Source: a bacterium
GTDB taxonomy: Bacteria > Patescibacteriota > Minisyncoccia > Phycocordibacterales > PALSA-1337
Direction of reading: 5' to 3'
Length of the DNA stretch: 34,376 nt
Assembly (NCBI GenBank): GCA_025355565.1
Contig: JANXZK010000007.1
Location: 1 to 34,376 of the forward strand
How positions within the stretch are numbered: the stretch's first letter is position 1; every line of letters starts with the position of its first letter. The translations under genes were made by a program, and so were the position numbers. The notes beneath the pieces are model-generated. The model searched no databases. It was given only the letters and a program-made list of their open reading frames with translations, and had not been told where the DNA came from. This document shows positions 24,712-32,594 of this stretch, piece by piece.

Positions 24712-26250
24712 TTAAATCGAACATAAACTAAATTTTGCCGAACCGGACTCATTTCCATTTACATCAACTAATGAAAAATTATTAAATAATGTTTGATCAT
24801 CGATTACGTATACTGTGTCAATATTGCAGCTTCTCAAAACAACCCAAACTGATCTATTCTTTGCACCAAAACCAGAGTCACCAACAAAGACATAATCCCA
24901 TCGGATAACATGTAAGCCTCTCTCAGTAAATTCTGTCTTCTTTGTCTTGGAACTATCGATTCCGCCGACGACTGGTCCAGCCAGAATAGCGCCGATTTGT
25001 GTCTGATCACCCGTAGATAATACTGACACTCTGCTATTTGAATCAGTTGTGAAAGCGGTAATGGAATAATTTGGGTACTGATCTTGTGACAATATCTTCC
25101 AGCTATTTGGATAACCTACGGTAAATCCATTAAATAACTTTTTGATCAAAGTAGGCTTTGAAATTGCCCCCGTTACTGTAAATTTGAAAGTCGACAAAAT
25201 CTTTGTAAACATTTCTTGCTTCTGACTTGGTGTAATAATACCTGGGAGATTCAAGTAGGTTTGATAATCTCTAATAATTGAACTAAATTCAGTGATAAGC
25301 ATGTCATCAATGATCAGTGTCTTCGTCGGGGAGAGGGTGAAATAATATACATCTTTCCCACATCCTTCTACTCCTTCAGTAATTTTGTATCCGCTCAATG
25401 ATCCCAAAGTAAATGGATTCTTGGATACATAGTCCCAACCAGGATATGAGCTGCTCTGAACAAAAGCTTTCAAATCTTGATCAACGATCTTGATAGAGAC
25501 AGCAAGATCTGTAAGCCTTTCTAGAGGTTTTGCATCTCCCTTCATATCACAAGGATCGGGATGTTTGTACGCAATTGAATGGATCAAATTGATCGCATCC
25601 GCGCTCTGACCAACAACGAATAAAGGCGGGTAATTGAATGACAGACCAAGGACACTATTCGAATACTTCTTCCAATTGGAGTCGATAACTGAAGCTGGTG
25701 CAGTACTATTGACAGAATTGCTAACAGTGAAATATCCATCAGAACTATCTACTGGACCTGCACCGCTATTCGTTCCTCCAGCACTTGTAATCTTAATTTT
25801 ATATTGAACATTTGATGCCAGGTCATTGGAAGGTATCCATAAATATGATCCCGAATTATCGATTGCTTCAGCAATATAATTTGTGATCGAATCAATCGGT
25901 GTACCTTCTTGGGAATACTTCTCAAGTAAAATATTCACTTTTAATGGTGCATCAATATTCTTCCAAGAGATGATATACCCTTTATTACCAATCACTTTTT
26001 CACCTCCATTTGGAGTGACCACAGTCATTGAAGACTTTACAGATCTTGAATACGTAGAATCAATCGTTGCATTATGATCAATATTTATCTGACTTTCACT
26101 CACCTCTGAAATCAAACCGGGATCTTCGTTGTTACCCGTAGAAGTTGCCTTCTCACGAGAAGATATGAGATAAATCGCGCCACCAATAACCACGATCGCA
26201 ACAGCGATGAGTAATGGAGCGACAAAACCTTTTTGTAATGAGTTTTTCAT
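24712..26250 (-). CDS. Membrane-anchored surface protein inserted between rpoB and rpoC
   Basis: This 512-aa protein has one N-terminal membrane helix (GFVAPLLIAVAIVVIGGAIYL, about 8-28) and a large extracytoplasmic part. Residues about 75-175 look like a Ser-Thr-rich/Kre9-type beta-sandwich (VVTPNGGEKVI...YIISWKN...YKIKITS...GYFTV). Two PsbP-like segments follow, each starting with a 'Y...L.F.YP..F' signature (LGLSFNYPPLFVV, then FNGFTVGYPNSWKIL). The ATG at 26250 is chosen because the membrane helix follows directly; the frame is also open upstream into the rpoB end. It starts 22 bp after the rpoB stop and ends 37 bp before rpoC, so it is probably cotranscribed with both. It is visibly more A+T-rich than either, which suggests later insertion. 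Confidence 0.85.
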   Translation of the reverse strand: MKNSLQKGFVAPLLIAVAIVVIGGAIYLISSREKATSTGNNEDPGLISEVSESQINIDHNATIDSTYSRSVKSSMTVVTPNGGEKVIGNKGYIISWKNIDAPLKVNILLEKYSQEGTPIDSITNYIAEAIDNSGSYLWIPSNDLASNVQYKIKITSAGGTNSGAGPVDSSDGYFTVSNSVNSTAPASVIDSNWKKYSNSVLGLSFNYPPLFVVGQSADAINLIHSIAYKHPDPCDMKGDAKPLERLTDLAVSIKIVDQDLKAFVQSSSYPGWDYVSKNPFTLGSLSGYKITEGVEGCGKDVYYFTLSPTKTLIIDDMLITEFSSIIRDYQTYLNLPGIITPSQKQEMFTKILSTFKFTVTGAISKPTLIKKLFNGFTVGYPNSWKILSQDQYPNYSITAFTTDSNSRVSVLSTGDQTQIGAILAGPVVGGIDSSKTKKTEFTERGLHVIRWDYVFVGDSGFGAKNRSVWVVLRSCNIDTVYVIDDQTLFNNFSLVDVNGNESGSAKFSLCSI

Positions 26251-26272
26251 ATTCGTATAATTCGCATCGATA

Positions 26273-29200
26273 CTATTCCTCGTCAATTTTTGGTTTGCTA
26301 ACAAGTTCGACATTTAACGCCAATCCACGGAGGGTCTTTAATAGCACATTGAATGATGCTGGTAGATTTGGTGCGCGTAACTTTTCACCTTTCACTATAG
26401 AATCGAACGTCTGACTACGACCTAGGATATCGTCAGATTTGACTGTCAGAATCTCACGCAGAGTGTATGCGGCTCCATGACCGAGCAATGCCCAAACCTC
26501 CATTTCTCCAAATCTCTGACCACCACCTTGAGCTTTACCGCCGAGCGGCTGTTGGGTGATCAAGGAGTAAGGACCGATCGAACGCATGTGTATCTTGTCC
26601 TCAACCATGTGATGCAGTTTCATGATATACATGAAACCGACAGCGATAGGTTGATCGAAATGTTCACCAGTTCGCCCATCACGAAGCAGCATCTTTCCTG
26701 ATGCATCGAATCCCGCCTTAACGAGCTCTTGCTTGATCTCTGCGTCAGTTGCTCCTGCGAATGGCGGAACGATCGCCTGATAACCGAGACTATTTGCGGC
26801 GAGTCCCAAGTGCAATTCTAAGATCTGTCCCAAGTTCATACGGGACGGCACACCGAGAGGTGTCAAGATGACATCTACTGGTCTCCCGTCTTCCATATAT
26901 GGCATATCCTCTTCTGGAAGGATCTTGGAGATGACTCCCTTGTTCCCATGACGGCCTGCCATCTTATCACCGACAGAGATGTTACGAACCTGAGCGACTT
27001 CTATATATATCTTTTTGATGATTCCGGACTCCAATTTATCACCCTTCTCACGTGAGAATATCTTCATTGAGATAACACGGCCTTGCTTTCCATTTTCCAT
27101 CCTTTTCGAGGTGTCTTTCACATCGCGAGCTTTCTCACCGAAGATCGAACGCAATAGACGTTCTTCTGGAGTGAGTTGTGTCTCACCTTTCGGTGAAATC
27201 TTTCCCACGAGGATATCTCCTGGACGGACTTCCGCACCGATACGGACGATACCTTCCTCCGTGAGATTCTTGAGTTTGATCTCTCCAACATTCGGAATAT
27301 CACATGTTGTGACTTCTGGACCGAGTTTCGTGTCACGAACATTCACTACGAATTCCTCGATATGTATAGAGCTCCATTTACTATCCTTGACGATACGCTG
27401 AGACAAGATGATAGCGTCTTCATAGTTACTACCAGACCAGGACATAAAAGCGACGAGTGCATTGTGACCAAGCGCGATCTCTCCATGATCAGATGTGGAA
27501 GTATCAACCAAGATATCGCCCTTCTTGACCTTGTCACCGAGTGTGACGATAGGTCTCTGATGAAATGCCGTAAAATCATTTGTTCGCGAAAACAAAACTA
27601 GATTGTAATCATGAGATTTACCGGTTTTCTTTGATTTGACGGTAACCTTTCGAGCATCGACGTATGTGATCTCACCATCTTCTTGTGCGACGATCACACG
27701 TCCAGTATCCAATACAGCTTTCTTTTCTATGCCAGTTGCGACAAATGGTGCTTCTGGTATCAAACAAGGAGTTGCCTGCTTCTGCATGTTTGATCCCATG
27801 AGTGCTCTGTTAGCATCGTCATGGTTCAAGAATGGTATGAGTGATGTGGCGATCGAGAATGCCTGGTTGGTATCGACGTCGATGTAATCAACGTCTTTCT
27901 TTGTCGCCATCTCGGGTTTGCCGTTCTGACGGACTTCCACTTCAACATCAGTGATATTGCCGTCAAGATCATATGGCGTAGCGGCGTGAGCGATACGGAA
28001 ATTTTCTTCTTCGAGAGCATTCATATAAACGACTTCTTTGGTGACTTTGCCGTCCTTAACTTTGGCATATGGAGTCTCGATCATACCGAAATGGTTGATA
28101 CGAGCATAATTCGCGAGACGCAAGATGAGACCGATGTTCGGACCTTCAGGCGTGTGGATCGGACAGAGACGGCCATAGTGAGATGGGTGCACGTCGCGAA
28201 CTTCGAATCCAGCGCGTTCGCGTGATAGTCCACCGGGACCGAGGGCTGTTAGTTGACGCAAGTTCTCGATCTCGGCAAGCACGTTTTCCTGTTGCATGAA
28301 TTGCGACAACTGGTTAGTAGTGAAGAACTCTTTGATGCGAGCCTGGAGTGGTCGCGGATAGATGAATGAGACGGGCATAGTGACATCTAACTCAACAGTA
28401 GACATCTTGTCCTGGATATTGCGTCTCATCTGTGTCAGGCCGAGACGGACACGCTGTTCTAGGAGCTCACCCACATATCGGACGCGTCGTGAACCGAGGT
28501 GATCGATGTCGTCAGCTTGCATGTCTGGTGTAACGGAAATGGCCACGATATGAGATATCGTAGTCGCGAGATCATCTAGAGAGAGCGTGCGACGATCTAA
28601 CTCGACTTCTTCCATCGATTTCTGGAAGCGCTTGTTGAATCGGAACCTGCCGACGCGTGAGATATCGTATCGGTCAGCCGCCAGAAGAGCCTTGACGAAT
28701 GAACGCGCGTTTTCCGCGGTTGCCAGATCTCCGTCTCGTAGCCTCTTGTGAATCTCTATATATGCGTCATCGACTGTCTTTGCGTGATCTTTGCTCAAAG
28801 TCGTCTCGATCACCTTCTTCGAATCTGCGTTAGCGGCAAAAAGGTCGACGATCTTCTCATTCGTATCAGCTCCCAAGATGCGTAGGAGCGAAGTCACCGG
28901 GAATTTGCGTTTGCGATCGATACGGCAATATACCGTCCCATCCGCGTCCGTTTCTATCTCCATCCAGACGCCGCGTGCTGGGATGATCTTGGCACCAAAA
29001 TAGCTCTTGCCTTTGAGTTCTGAAGCTGTAAAGAAGATGCCAAATGAACGAGCGAGCTGAGGAACGATGACACGTTCGACGCCGTTTATGATGAATGTCC
29101 CATGGTCGGTCATCAGCGGAAAATCAGCGAGGAACATCTCCTGCTCTTTCACGACATTCAATGACTTATTCTTCAAGGTTACTTTGACTTTGATCTGGCC

Positions 29201-29500
29201 TTCATAGTTCTGCTTGTTGTTCTTGGCAAAATGCTCATCATACTTCGGGCGGACGAGCTCCATATGACTGAATGACAGCTCAAATTTCTTTTCAGCGTAG
29301 TCTTTGATCGGAGAGAACTCCTTCAAGAGCGCAGGCAGACCTCTTTCCATGAGGTCAGTGAAAGAAAGCAACTGTGACTCTACTAGATGCGGCATCTCTG
29401 CGAGCGGGACTTTGTATTTGGAAAAATATTTCTTCGGACGGTTCGTCGCGGATGTTACCGGAACTGATGCCCCCTTCACGAATGTAGTAGATGTTGTCAT
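26273..29500 (-). CDS. rpoB: RNA polymerase beta subunit
   Basis: This 1075-aa RNA polymerase subunit forms one side of the active-site cleft with RpoC. The fork and rifampicin region is clear (NQLSQFMQQENVLAEI, then ALGPGGLSRERAGFEVRDVH, near residues 395-430). The C-terminus has the standard GGKAQGGGQRFGEMEVWALL clamp motif and LREILTVKSDD. Several rifampicin-contact positions differ from E. coli (see findings). The length is short because lineage-specific inserts are absent. The upstream 276 bp contain a candidate promoter and a long leader. No ribosomal L10/L12 genes precede it here, unlike in many bacteria. Confidence 0.98.
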   Translation of the reverse strand: MTTSTTFVKGASVPVTSATNRPKKYFSKYKVPLAEMPHLVESQLLSFTDLMERGLPALLKEFSPIKDYAEKKFELSFSHMELVRPKYDEHFAKNNKQNYEGQIKVKVTLKNKSLNVVKEQEMFLADFPLMTDHGTFIINGVERVIVPQLARSFGIFFTASELKGKSYFGAKIIPARGVWMEIETDADGTVYCRIDRKRKFPVTSLLRILGADTNEKIVDLFAANADSKKVIETTLSKDHAKTVDDAYIEIHKRLRDGDLATAENARSFVKALLAADRYDISRVGRFRFNKRFQKSMEEVELDRRTLSLDDLATTISHIVAISVTPDMQADDIDHLGSRRVRYVGELLEQRVRLGLTQMRRNIQDKMSTVELDVTMPVSFIYPRPLQARIKEFFTTNQLSQFMQQENVLAEIENLRQLTALGPGGLSRERAGFEVRDVHPSHYGRLCPIHTPEGPNIGLILRLANYARINHFGMIETPYAKVKDGKVTKEVVYMNALEEENFRIAHAATPYDLDGNITDVEVEVRQNGKPEMATKKDVDYIDVDTNQAFSIATSLIPFLNHDDANRALMGSNMQKQATPCLIPEAPFVATGIEKKAVLDTGRVIVAQEDGEITYVDARKVTVKSKKTGKSHDYNLVLFSRTNDFTAFHQRPIVTLGDKVKKGDILVDTSTSDHGEIALGHNALVAFMSWSGSNYEDAIILSQRIVKDSKWSSIHIEEFVVNVRDTKLGPEVTTCDIPNVGEIKLKNLTEEGIVRIGAEVRPGDILVGKISPKGETQLTPEERLLRSIFGEKARDVKDTSKRMENGKQGRVISMKIFSREKGDKLESGIIKKIYIEVAQVRNISVGDKMAGRHGNKGVISKILPEEDMPYMEDGRPVDVILTPLGVPSRMNLGQILELHLGLAANSLGYQAIVPPFAGATDAEIKQELVKAGFDASGKMLLRDGRTGEHFDQPIAVGFMYIMKLHHMVEDKIHMRSIGPYSLITQQPLGGKAQGGGQRFGEMEVWALLGHGAAYTLREILTVKSDDILGRSQTFDSIVKGEKLRAPNLPASFNVLLKTLRGLALNVELVSKPKIDEE

Positions 29501-29776
29501 AGTGTATTTATTAAAATATTAAAGCCTGACACGAGTCACTTTTAAAAACGAAAGATCAACTAATATATTCAACCGACGAGCACGAGACAGAACGCAAAAT
29601 TCGCCGTCAAAGAAAACGGTTGCTTTTAGACCAGCCTTATATTGAGATTATCACAGTTAGGATTAATGTTGTACCTTACTAATCCTCCGCGTGCCAGGCA
29701 GAACACAATCTGCGAAGTTAGATGGAGCCTAGCATACCCTATTTACGAAGTCAATGGGGATAACCTGTTATAAGGG
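29501..29776 (-). promoter_or_regulatory. rpoB leader and candidate promoter
   Basis: On the minus strand TTGACT (29749-29754), a 17-bp spacer and TAGGCT (29726-29731), preceded by TGC as in an extended -10. The transcript would have a leader of about 219 nt. It contains two simple hairpins: GCAGA-TTGTGT-TCTGC, and AGGATTA/TAATCCT. No Shine-Dalgarno sequence precedes the ATG at 29500. No gene is visible in the gap. Confidence 0.4.
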
Positions 29777-30523
29777 TTATGGTGACTTTTTCACCCCCTT
29801 CCTCATCGTCCTCCATTCATCCATCTTTGCGTGATGACCACTCAATAGGATTTTCGGCACTCTATACTTCTTCCCTTTGAATTCGATGACTTCGGGCCGT
29901 GTGTAGACATCTGGACTGGCGATCCTGGACTCTTCGACAGATAGATGATCCCCAAGCACGCCTTTTATGCGCCTTGAAATGGTGTCGATCATGATCATCG
30001 CCGGCAATTCTCCACCAGTCAAGACATACGGACCAACAGAGATGTCAACCATCGGAAAAGCTCTCTTGACTCGAGCGTCTATTCCTTCATATCTGCCGCA
30101 GACAAAAATGATGTCCGTGTATTTCTTGAGCTTTTCGGCAACATCATTCGTGAACTGTTCACCAGAAGGACTAAAAAAAACAATTTTGATTTTTGGATTT
30201 CGAGCTTTGGATTTGTTTAGAGTTTCGTGCTTAGAATTTAGAGCTTTTGCGACCCCTAGTGCTGCTTCAATCGCTCTCATTACTGGTAACGCCTCTATGA
30301 CCATCCCGGGACCACCACCGTATGGTTTATTATCCACGCGTCTCTCTGAGTAAGTCATCTTCCCATCCGTTTTCGCCAGATCCTCGGCAGACATGGCGAA
30401 ATCTCGCGGATTGTAATATTCGACGGCGATATATCCGTCTTCTTTGGCGCGCTTCAAGATAGATTCATTCAAATATGGATCGAGGCTTGCCGGAAACAAT
30501 GTGATTATATGAAATGTGATCAT
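29777..30523 (-). CDS. trmD: tRNA (guanine-N1)-methyltransferase TrmD
   Basis: This 248-aa SPOUT-class enzyme methylates G37 of tRNAs reading CNN codons, which prevents +1 frameshifting. Family motifs are RRVDNKPYGGGPGM (about 61-74), the CGRYEGIDARV segment (about 141-151) and the knot SVGPYVLTGGELPAM (about 162-176). Residues about 93-113 (NSKHETLNKSKARNPKIK) form a polar insertion ahead of the FFSPSG strand, encoded by an A+T-rich repeat (30183-30247). It starts 10 bp after khpA. The usual rimM gene between rpsP and trmD is absent here. Confidence 0.96.
   Translation of the reverse strand: MITFHIITLFPASLDPYLNESILKRAKEDGYIAVEYYNPRDFAMSAEDLAKTDGKMTYSERRVDNKPYGGGPGMVIEALPVMRAIEAALGVAKALNSKHETLNKSKARNPKIKIVFFSPSGEQFTNDVAEKLKKYTDIIFVCGRYEGIDARVKRAFPMVDISVGPYVLTGGELPAMIMIDTISRRIKGVLGDHLSVEESRIASPDVYTRPEVIEFKGKKYRVPKILLSGHHAKMDEWRTMRKGVKKSP
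30183..30247. repeat. A+T-rich repeat-like insertion within trmD
   Basis: About 65 bp whose minus strand has recurring (C)GAAAT/(T)CTAAA/CCAAA units, for example CGAAACTCTAAACAAATCC then CGAAATCCAAAAATC. It encodes the Asn/Lys/Ser-rich insertion of TrmD and is unlike the rest of the gene in composition. Confidence 0.55.
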
Positions 30524-30533
30524 TGATCACTTC

Positions 30534-30896
30534 TTACCCCAATTTGAGATCTGCCATCGCTTCATCGACTGTCTTTGAGTTCGGTGTGACGAGAGGAACT
30601 GCTGGAGTTGATGCCGCATCTGCTGCCATGCGCTCTGGAGAACGTAGGCCCCCGACTGGCTCGTTGATCTTCAGATTGACGCGAGAGTTATTCTTCATTC
30701 CGACGACACGTAGGAGCGTCCTGATCGCCTTGGCTGTGTTTCCCTCACGACCAATGATCTTGCCCATGTCAGCTGCGCCAACCTCGAGTGTGAGCAGTAC
30801 CCCCATCTCATCTACCGTGCGAGTTGTTTTGACATCTCCGGGATTGTCGACAAGCGCCTTGATAACGTAATCTAGAAATTCTTGATCTTTCTGCAT
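30534..30896 (-). CDS. khpA: KH-domain RNA-binding protein KhpA
   Basis: This 120-aa protein starts with a single KH domain of the KhpA/YlqC family (about 1-78). The RNA-binding GxxG loop is GKIIGREGNTAKAIRTLL (about 44-61). The C-terminal 40 residues (from about 80) are a Pro/Ala/Ser/Val-rich tail not found in typical 75-80-aa KhpA proteins. KhpA family members bind RNA and ribosomal components and usually lie next to rpsP, as here. It starts 110 bp after the rpsP stop codon. Confidence 0.93.
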   Translation of the reverse strand: MQKDQEFLDYVIKALVDNPGDVKTTRTVDEMGVLLTLEVGAADMGKIIGREGNTAKAIRTLLRVVGMKNNSRVNLKINEPVGGLRSPERMAADAASTPAVPLVTPNSKTVDEAMADLKLG

Positions 30897-31006
30897 AGTA
30901 TCTTATTTATTAATTCATAATATTGTACAGTTAACATGCTGTACTGGGGTGTAGTGTAGCAAATGCCAAACATGCTGGCAATCGATACTACTATACTGTA
31001 ATACTA
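30897..31006. other. rpsP-khpA spacer with hairpins
   Basis: This 110-bp gap holds GTACAG/CTGTAC (an 8-base loop), TGCCA/TGGCA and part of a 16-bp tandem duplication. No T-tract follows, so it is more likely a processing or attenuation spacer than a terminator. Confidence 0.4.
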
Positions 31007-31016
31007 CTATACTGTA
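30985..31016. repeat. 16-bp perfect tandem duplication across the rpsP stop
   Basis: ATACTACTATACTGTA occurs twice in a row (30985-31000, 31001-31016). The second copy contains the last codons and TAG stop (31007-31009) of rpsP. Confidence 0.95.
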
Positions 31017-31366
31017 GCCGTGGCTTCCGCAGGAGCGGCCGCTGGCTTTGCTTCCTCTTTCTTTGCTTCCTCGACTTTCTTTATAGGTGACTTCTTTGGT
31101 AGAGCATTCAGCTTCTTGCCCACGATGATCTTTTGACCGACTAGAAAATTGTGGAGAGTGAGCGAGAGCTTGGCACCCTTTGTCATCCATTGTTTGATGG
31201 CTTCTGTATCCAACTGCTTCTTGGCGTCGTTCTTGAGACGTGTATCATACCATCCGAGATTCCTGAGATATTTGCCGCTCTTTGGACCATTTTTGGAATC
31301 CGTCAAAACCACGCGAAAAGTCGGTTCGTGTTTGCGGCCTGTGCGCTGTAAGCGGATCATTAACAT
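31007..31366 (-). CDS. rpsP: Ribosomal protein bS16
   Basis: This 119-aa small-subunit ribosomal protein has the family core MLMIRLQRTGRKHEPTFRVV...DSKNGPKSGKYLRNLGWYD (1-45) and IKQWMTKGAKLSLTLHNFL (about 58-76). The C-terminal 35 residues are a Lys/Glu/Ala-rich tail (KKVEEAKKEEAKPAAAP). It starts 18 bp after the cysteine desulfurase stop codon. The first ATG is preferred because MLxIRLQR is the usual family start; MIRLQR two codons later is possible. A TATTGT box 7 bp upstream could give a leaderless transcript. Confidence 0.96.
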   Translation of the reverse strand: MLMIRLQRTGRKHEPTFRVVLTDSKNGPKSGKYLRNLGWYDTRLKNDAKKQLDTEAIKQWMTKGAKLSLTLHNFLVGQKIIVGKKLNALPKKSPIKKVEEAKKEEAKPAAAPAEATATV

Positions 31367-31384
31367 ATATGAGACAATACTCTA

Positions 31385-32584
31385 TCAGATTGCCAAGATT
31401 TTCGCAATACATCTCAATGTCTTCGTGATATCTCTTTTTTTCGTCCACCTTCCGAATGAGAACCTGACAGATGTCATACTATCGCCGCCAATCGCTTTCA
31501 ATACATAGGACTCATCAAGGTCGCGAAGACACGAGCTTTTGGTGGACACAGCTATACCTCTAGCATCCAATTGTAGAACGAAGAATTCGTTGTCTATGCC
31601 AGGAATGGATATATTCAAGATATGTGGCGAAACTAACACTTCATCTGTAGGGTGCCTCCTATCGACAGTTTCTGATGGACCATTTACTCTCATATCTGGT
31701 CGAATCTTTTTCAATCCTTCAACCATCATCTTCCTCTGCGCGCAAACATTTTCCATCATGTTCTTTACCTTTTCCATTTTTATGATCTCTAAAGCCTTCG
31801 CCAGTCCTGCTATACCAGGAATATTTTCCGTACCTGATCTCATACCAGATTCCTGACCTCCGCCATAAATGATCGGTGCTATCGGCGTGCCGCGCTTTAC
31901 ATATAGCGCGCCAACCCCTCGTGGACCATAGACTTTGCTTCCATCCAAGGTGAGCAGATCTACGCCGAGTTTTTCGACAAAAAGATCATCATAAAGCGCC
32001 GCTTGTGCAGCGTCCGTATGAAAAAGCGGATATTGCCGCGCCAGCTTCTCTCTTGCATGTCTTATAACCTTTGCAATATCTCTAATAGGTTCGATCGTCC
32101 CAATTTCATTATTTACCGTCATTATGGAAACAAGAAAGGTATTTGGTCTAATCGATTTCTCTAGTTCGTCAAGAGAGATCCTGCCATTCGGACCAACGCC
32201 AAGCCGCGTCACTTCGATACCTTGTCTTTCTAGCACATTCGCACATTCAATGATCGACGAATGTTCAATTGCGGAGATTATCAGATGGGGCTTTTTTATT
32301 CCGCTAATGCGAGCGCCAGCCAATGCACCTTGCAAAGCTAAATTATTGGCCTCCGTGCCACCGCTTGTGAAAACGATTTCGTCAGAAAGCGCGTGGATGA
32401 AATCTGCCGTGCCTTTGCGCGCCCTGTCCAACACCTTCCGCGCTTCCACACCCTCTCGGTACCACGAAGAAGGATTGGCGTATTTCGATACAAAAAATCT
32501 CTTCATCTCACGGATGACGCGAGGATCTATAGGGGTGAGTGATGCGTAATCAAGATATATGCGCCTTCTAGATATTCGAAACAT
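31385..32584 (-). CDS. Cysteine desulfurase, NifS/IscS family
   Basis: This 399-aa PLP enzyme takes sulfur from cysteine for Fe-S clusters or tRNA thiolation. Visible motifs are YLDYASLTPID near the start, SGGTEANNLAL, AIEHSSI (His stacking on PLP), HTDAAQA (Asp and His), and the PLP lysine in LDGSKVYGPRGVGALY. The catalytic cysteine is in VSTKSSCLRD. The position usually occupied by His before the PLP lysine (SxHK) is Ser here. Neither an IscU-type scaffold nor a thiouridylase gene is in the window. It starts 10 bp after the upstream surface-protein gene and leads into rpsP, which suggests one transcript. Confidence 0.93.
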   Translation of the reverse strand: MFRISRRRIYLDYASLTPIDPRVIREMKRFFVSKYANPSSWYREGVEARKVLDRARKGTADFIHALSDEIVFTSGGTEANNLALQGALAGARISGIKKPHLIISAIEHSSIIECANVLERQGIEVTRLGVGPNGRISLDELEKSIRPNTFLVSIMTVNNEIGTIEPIRDIAKVIRHAREKLARQYPLFHTDAAQAALYDDLFVEKLGVDLLTLDGSKVYGPRGVGALYVKRGTPIAPIIYGGGQESGMRSGTENIPGIAGLAKALEIIKMEKVKNMMENVCAQRKMMVEGLKKIRPDMRVNGPSETVDRRHPTDEVLVSPHILNISIPGIDNEFFVLQLDARGIAVSTKSSCLRDLDESYVLKAIGGDSMTSVRFSFGRWTKKRDITKTLRCIAKILAI

Positions 32585-32594
32585 GTCAGATGAT

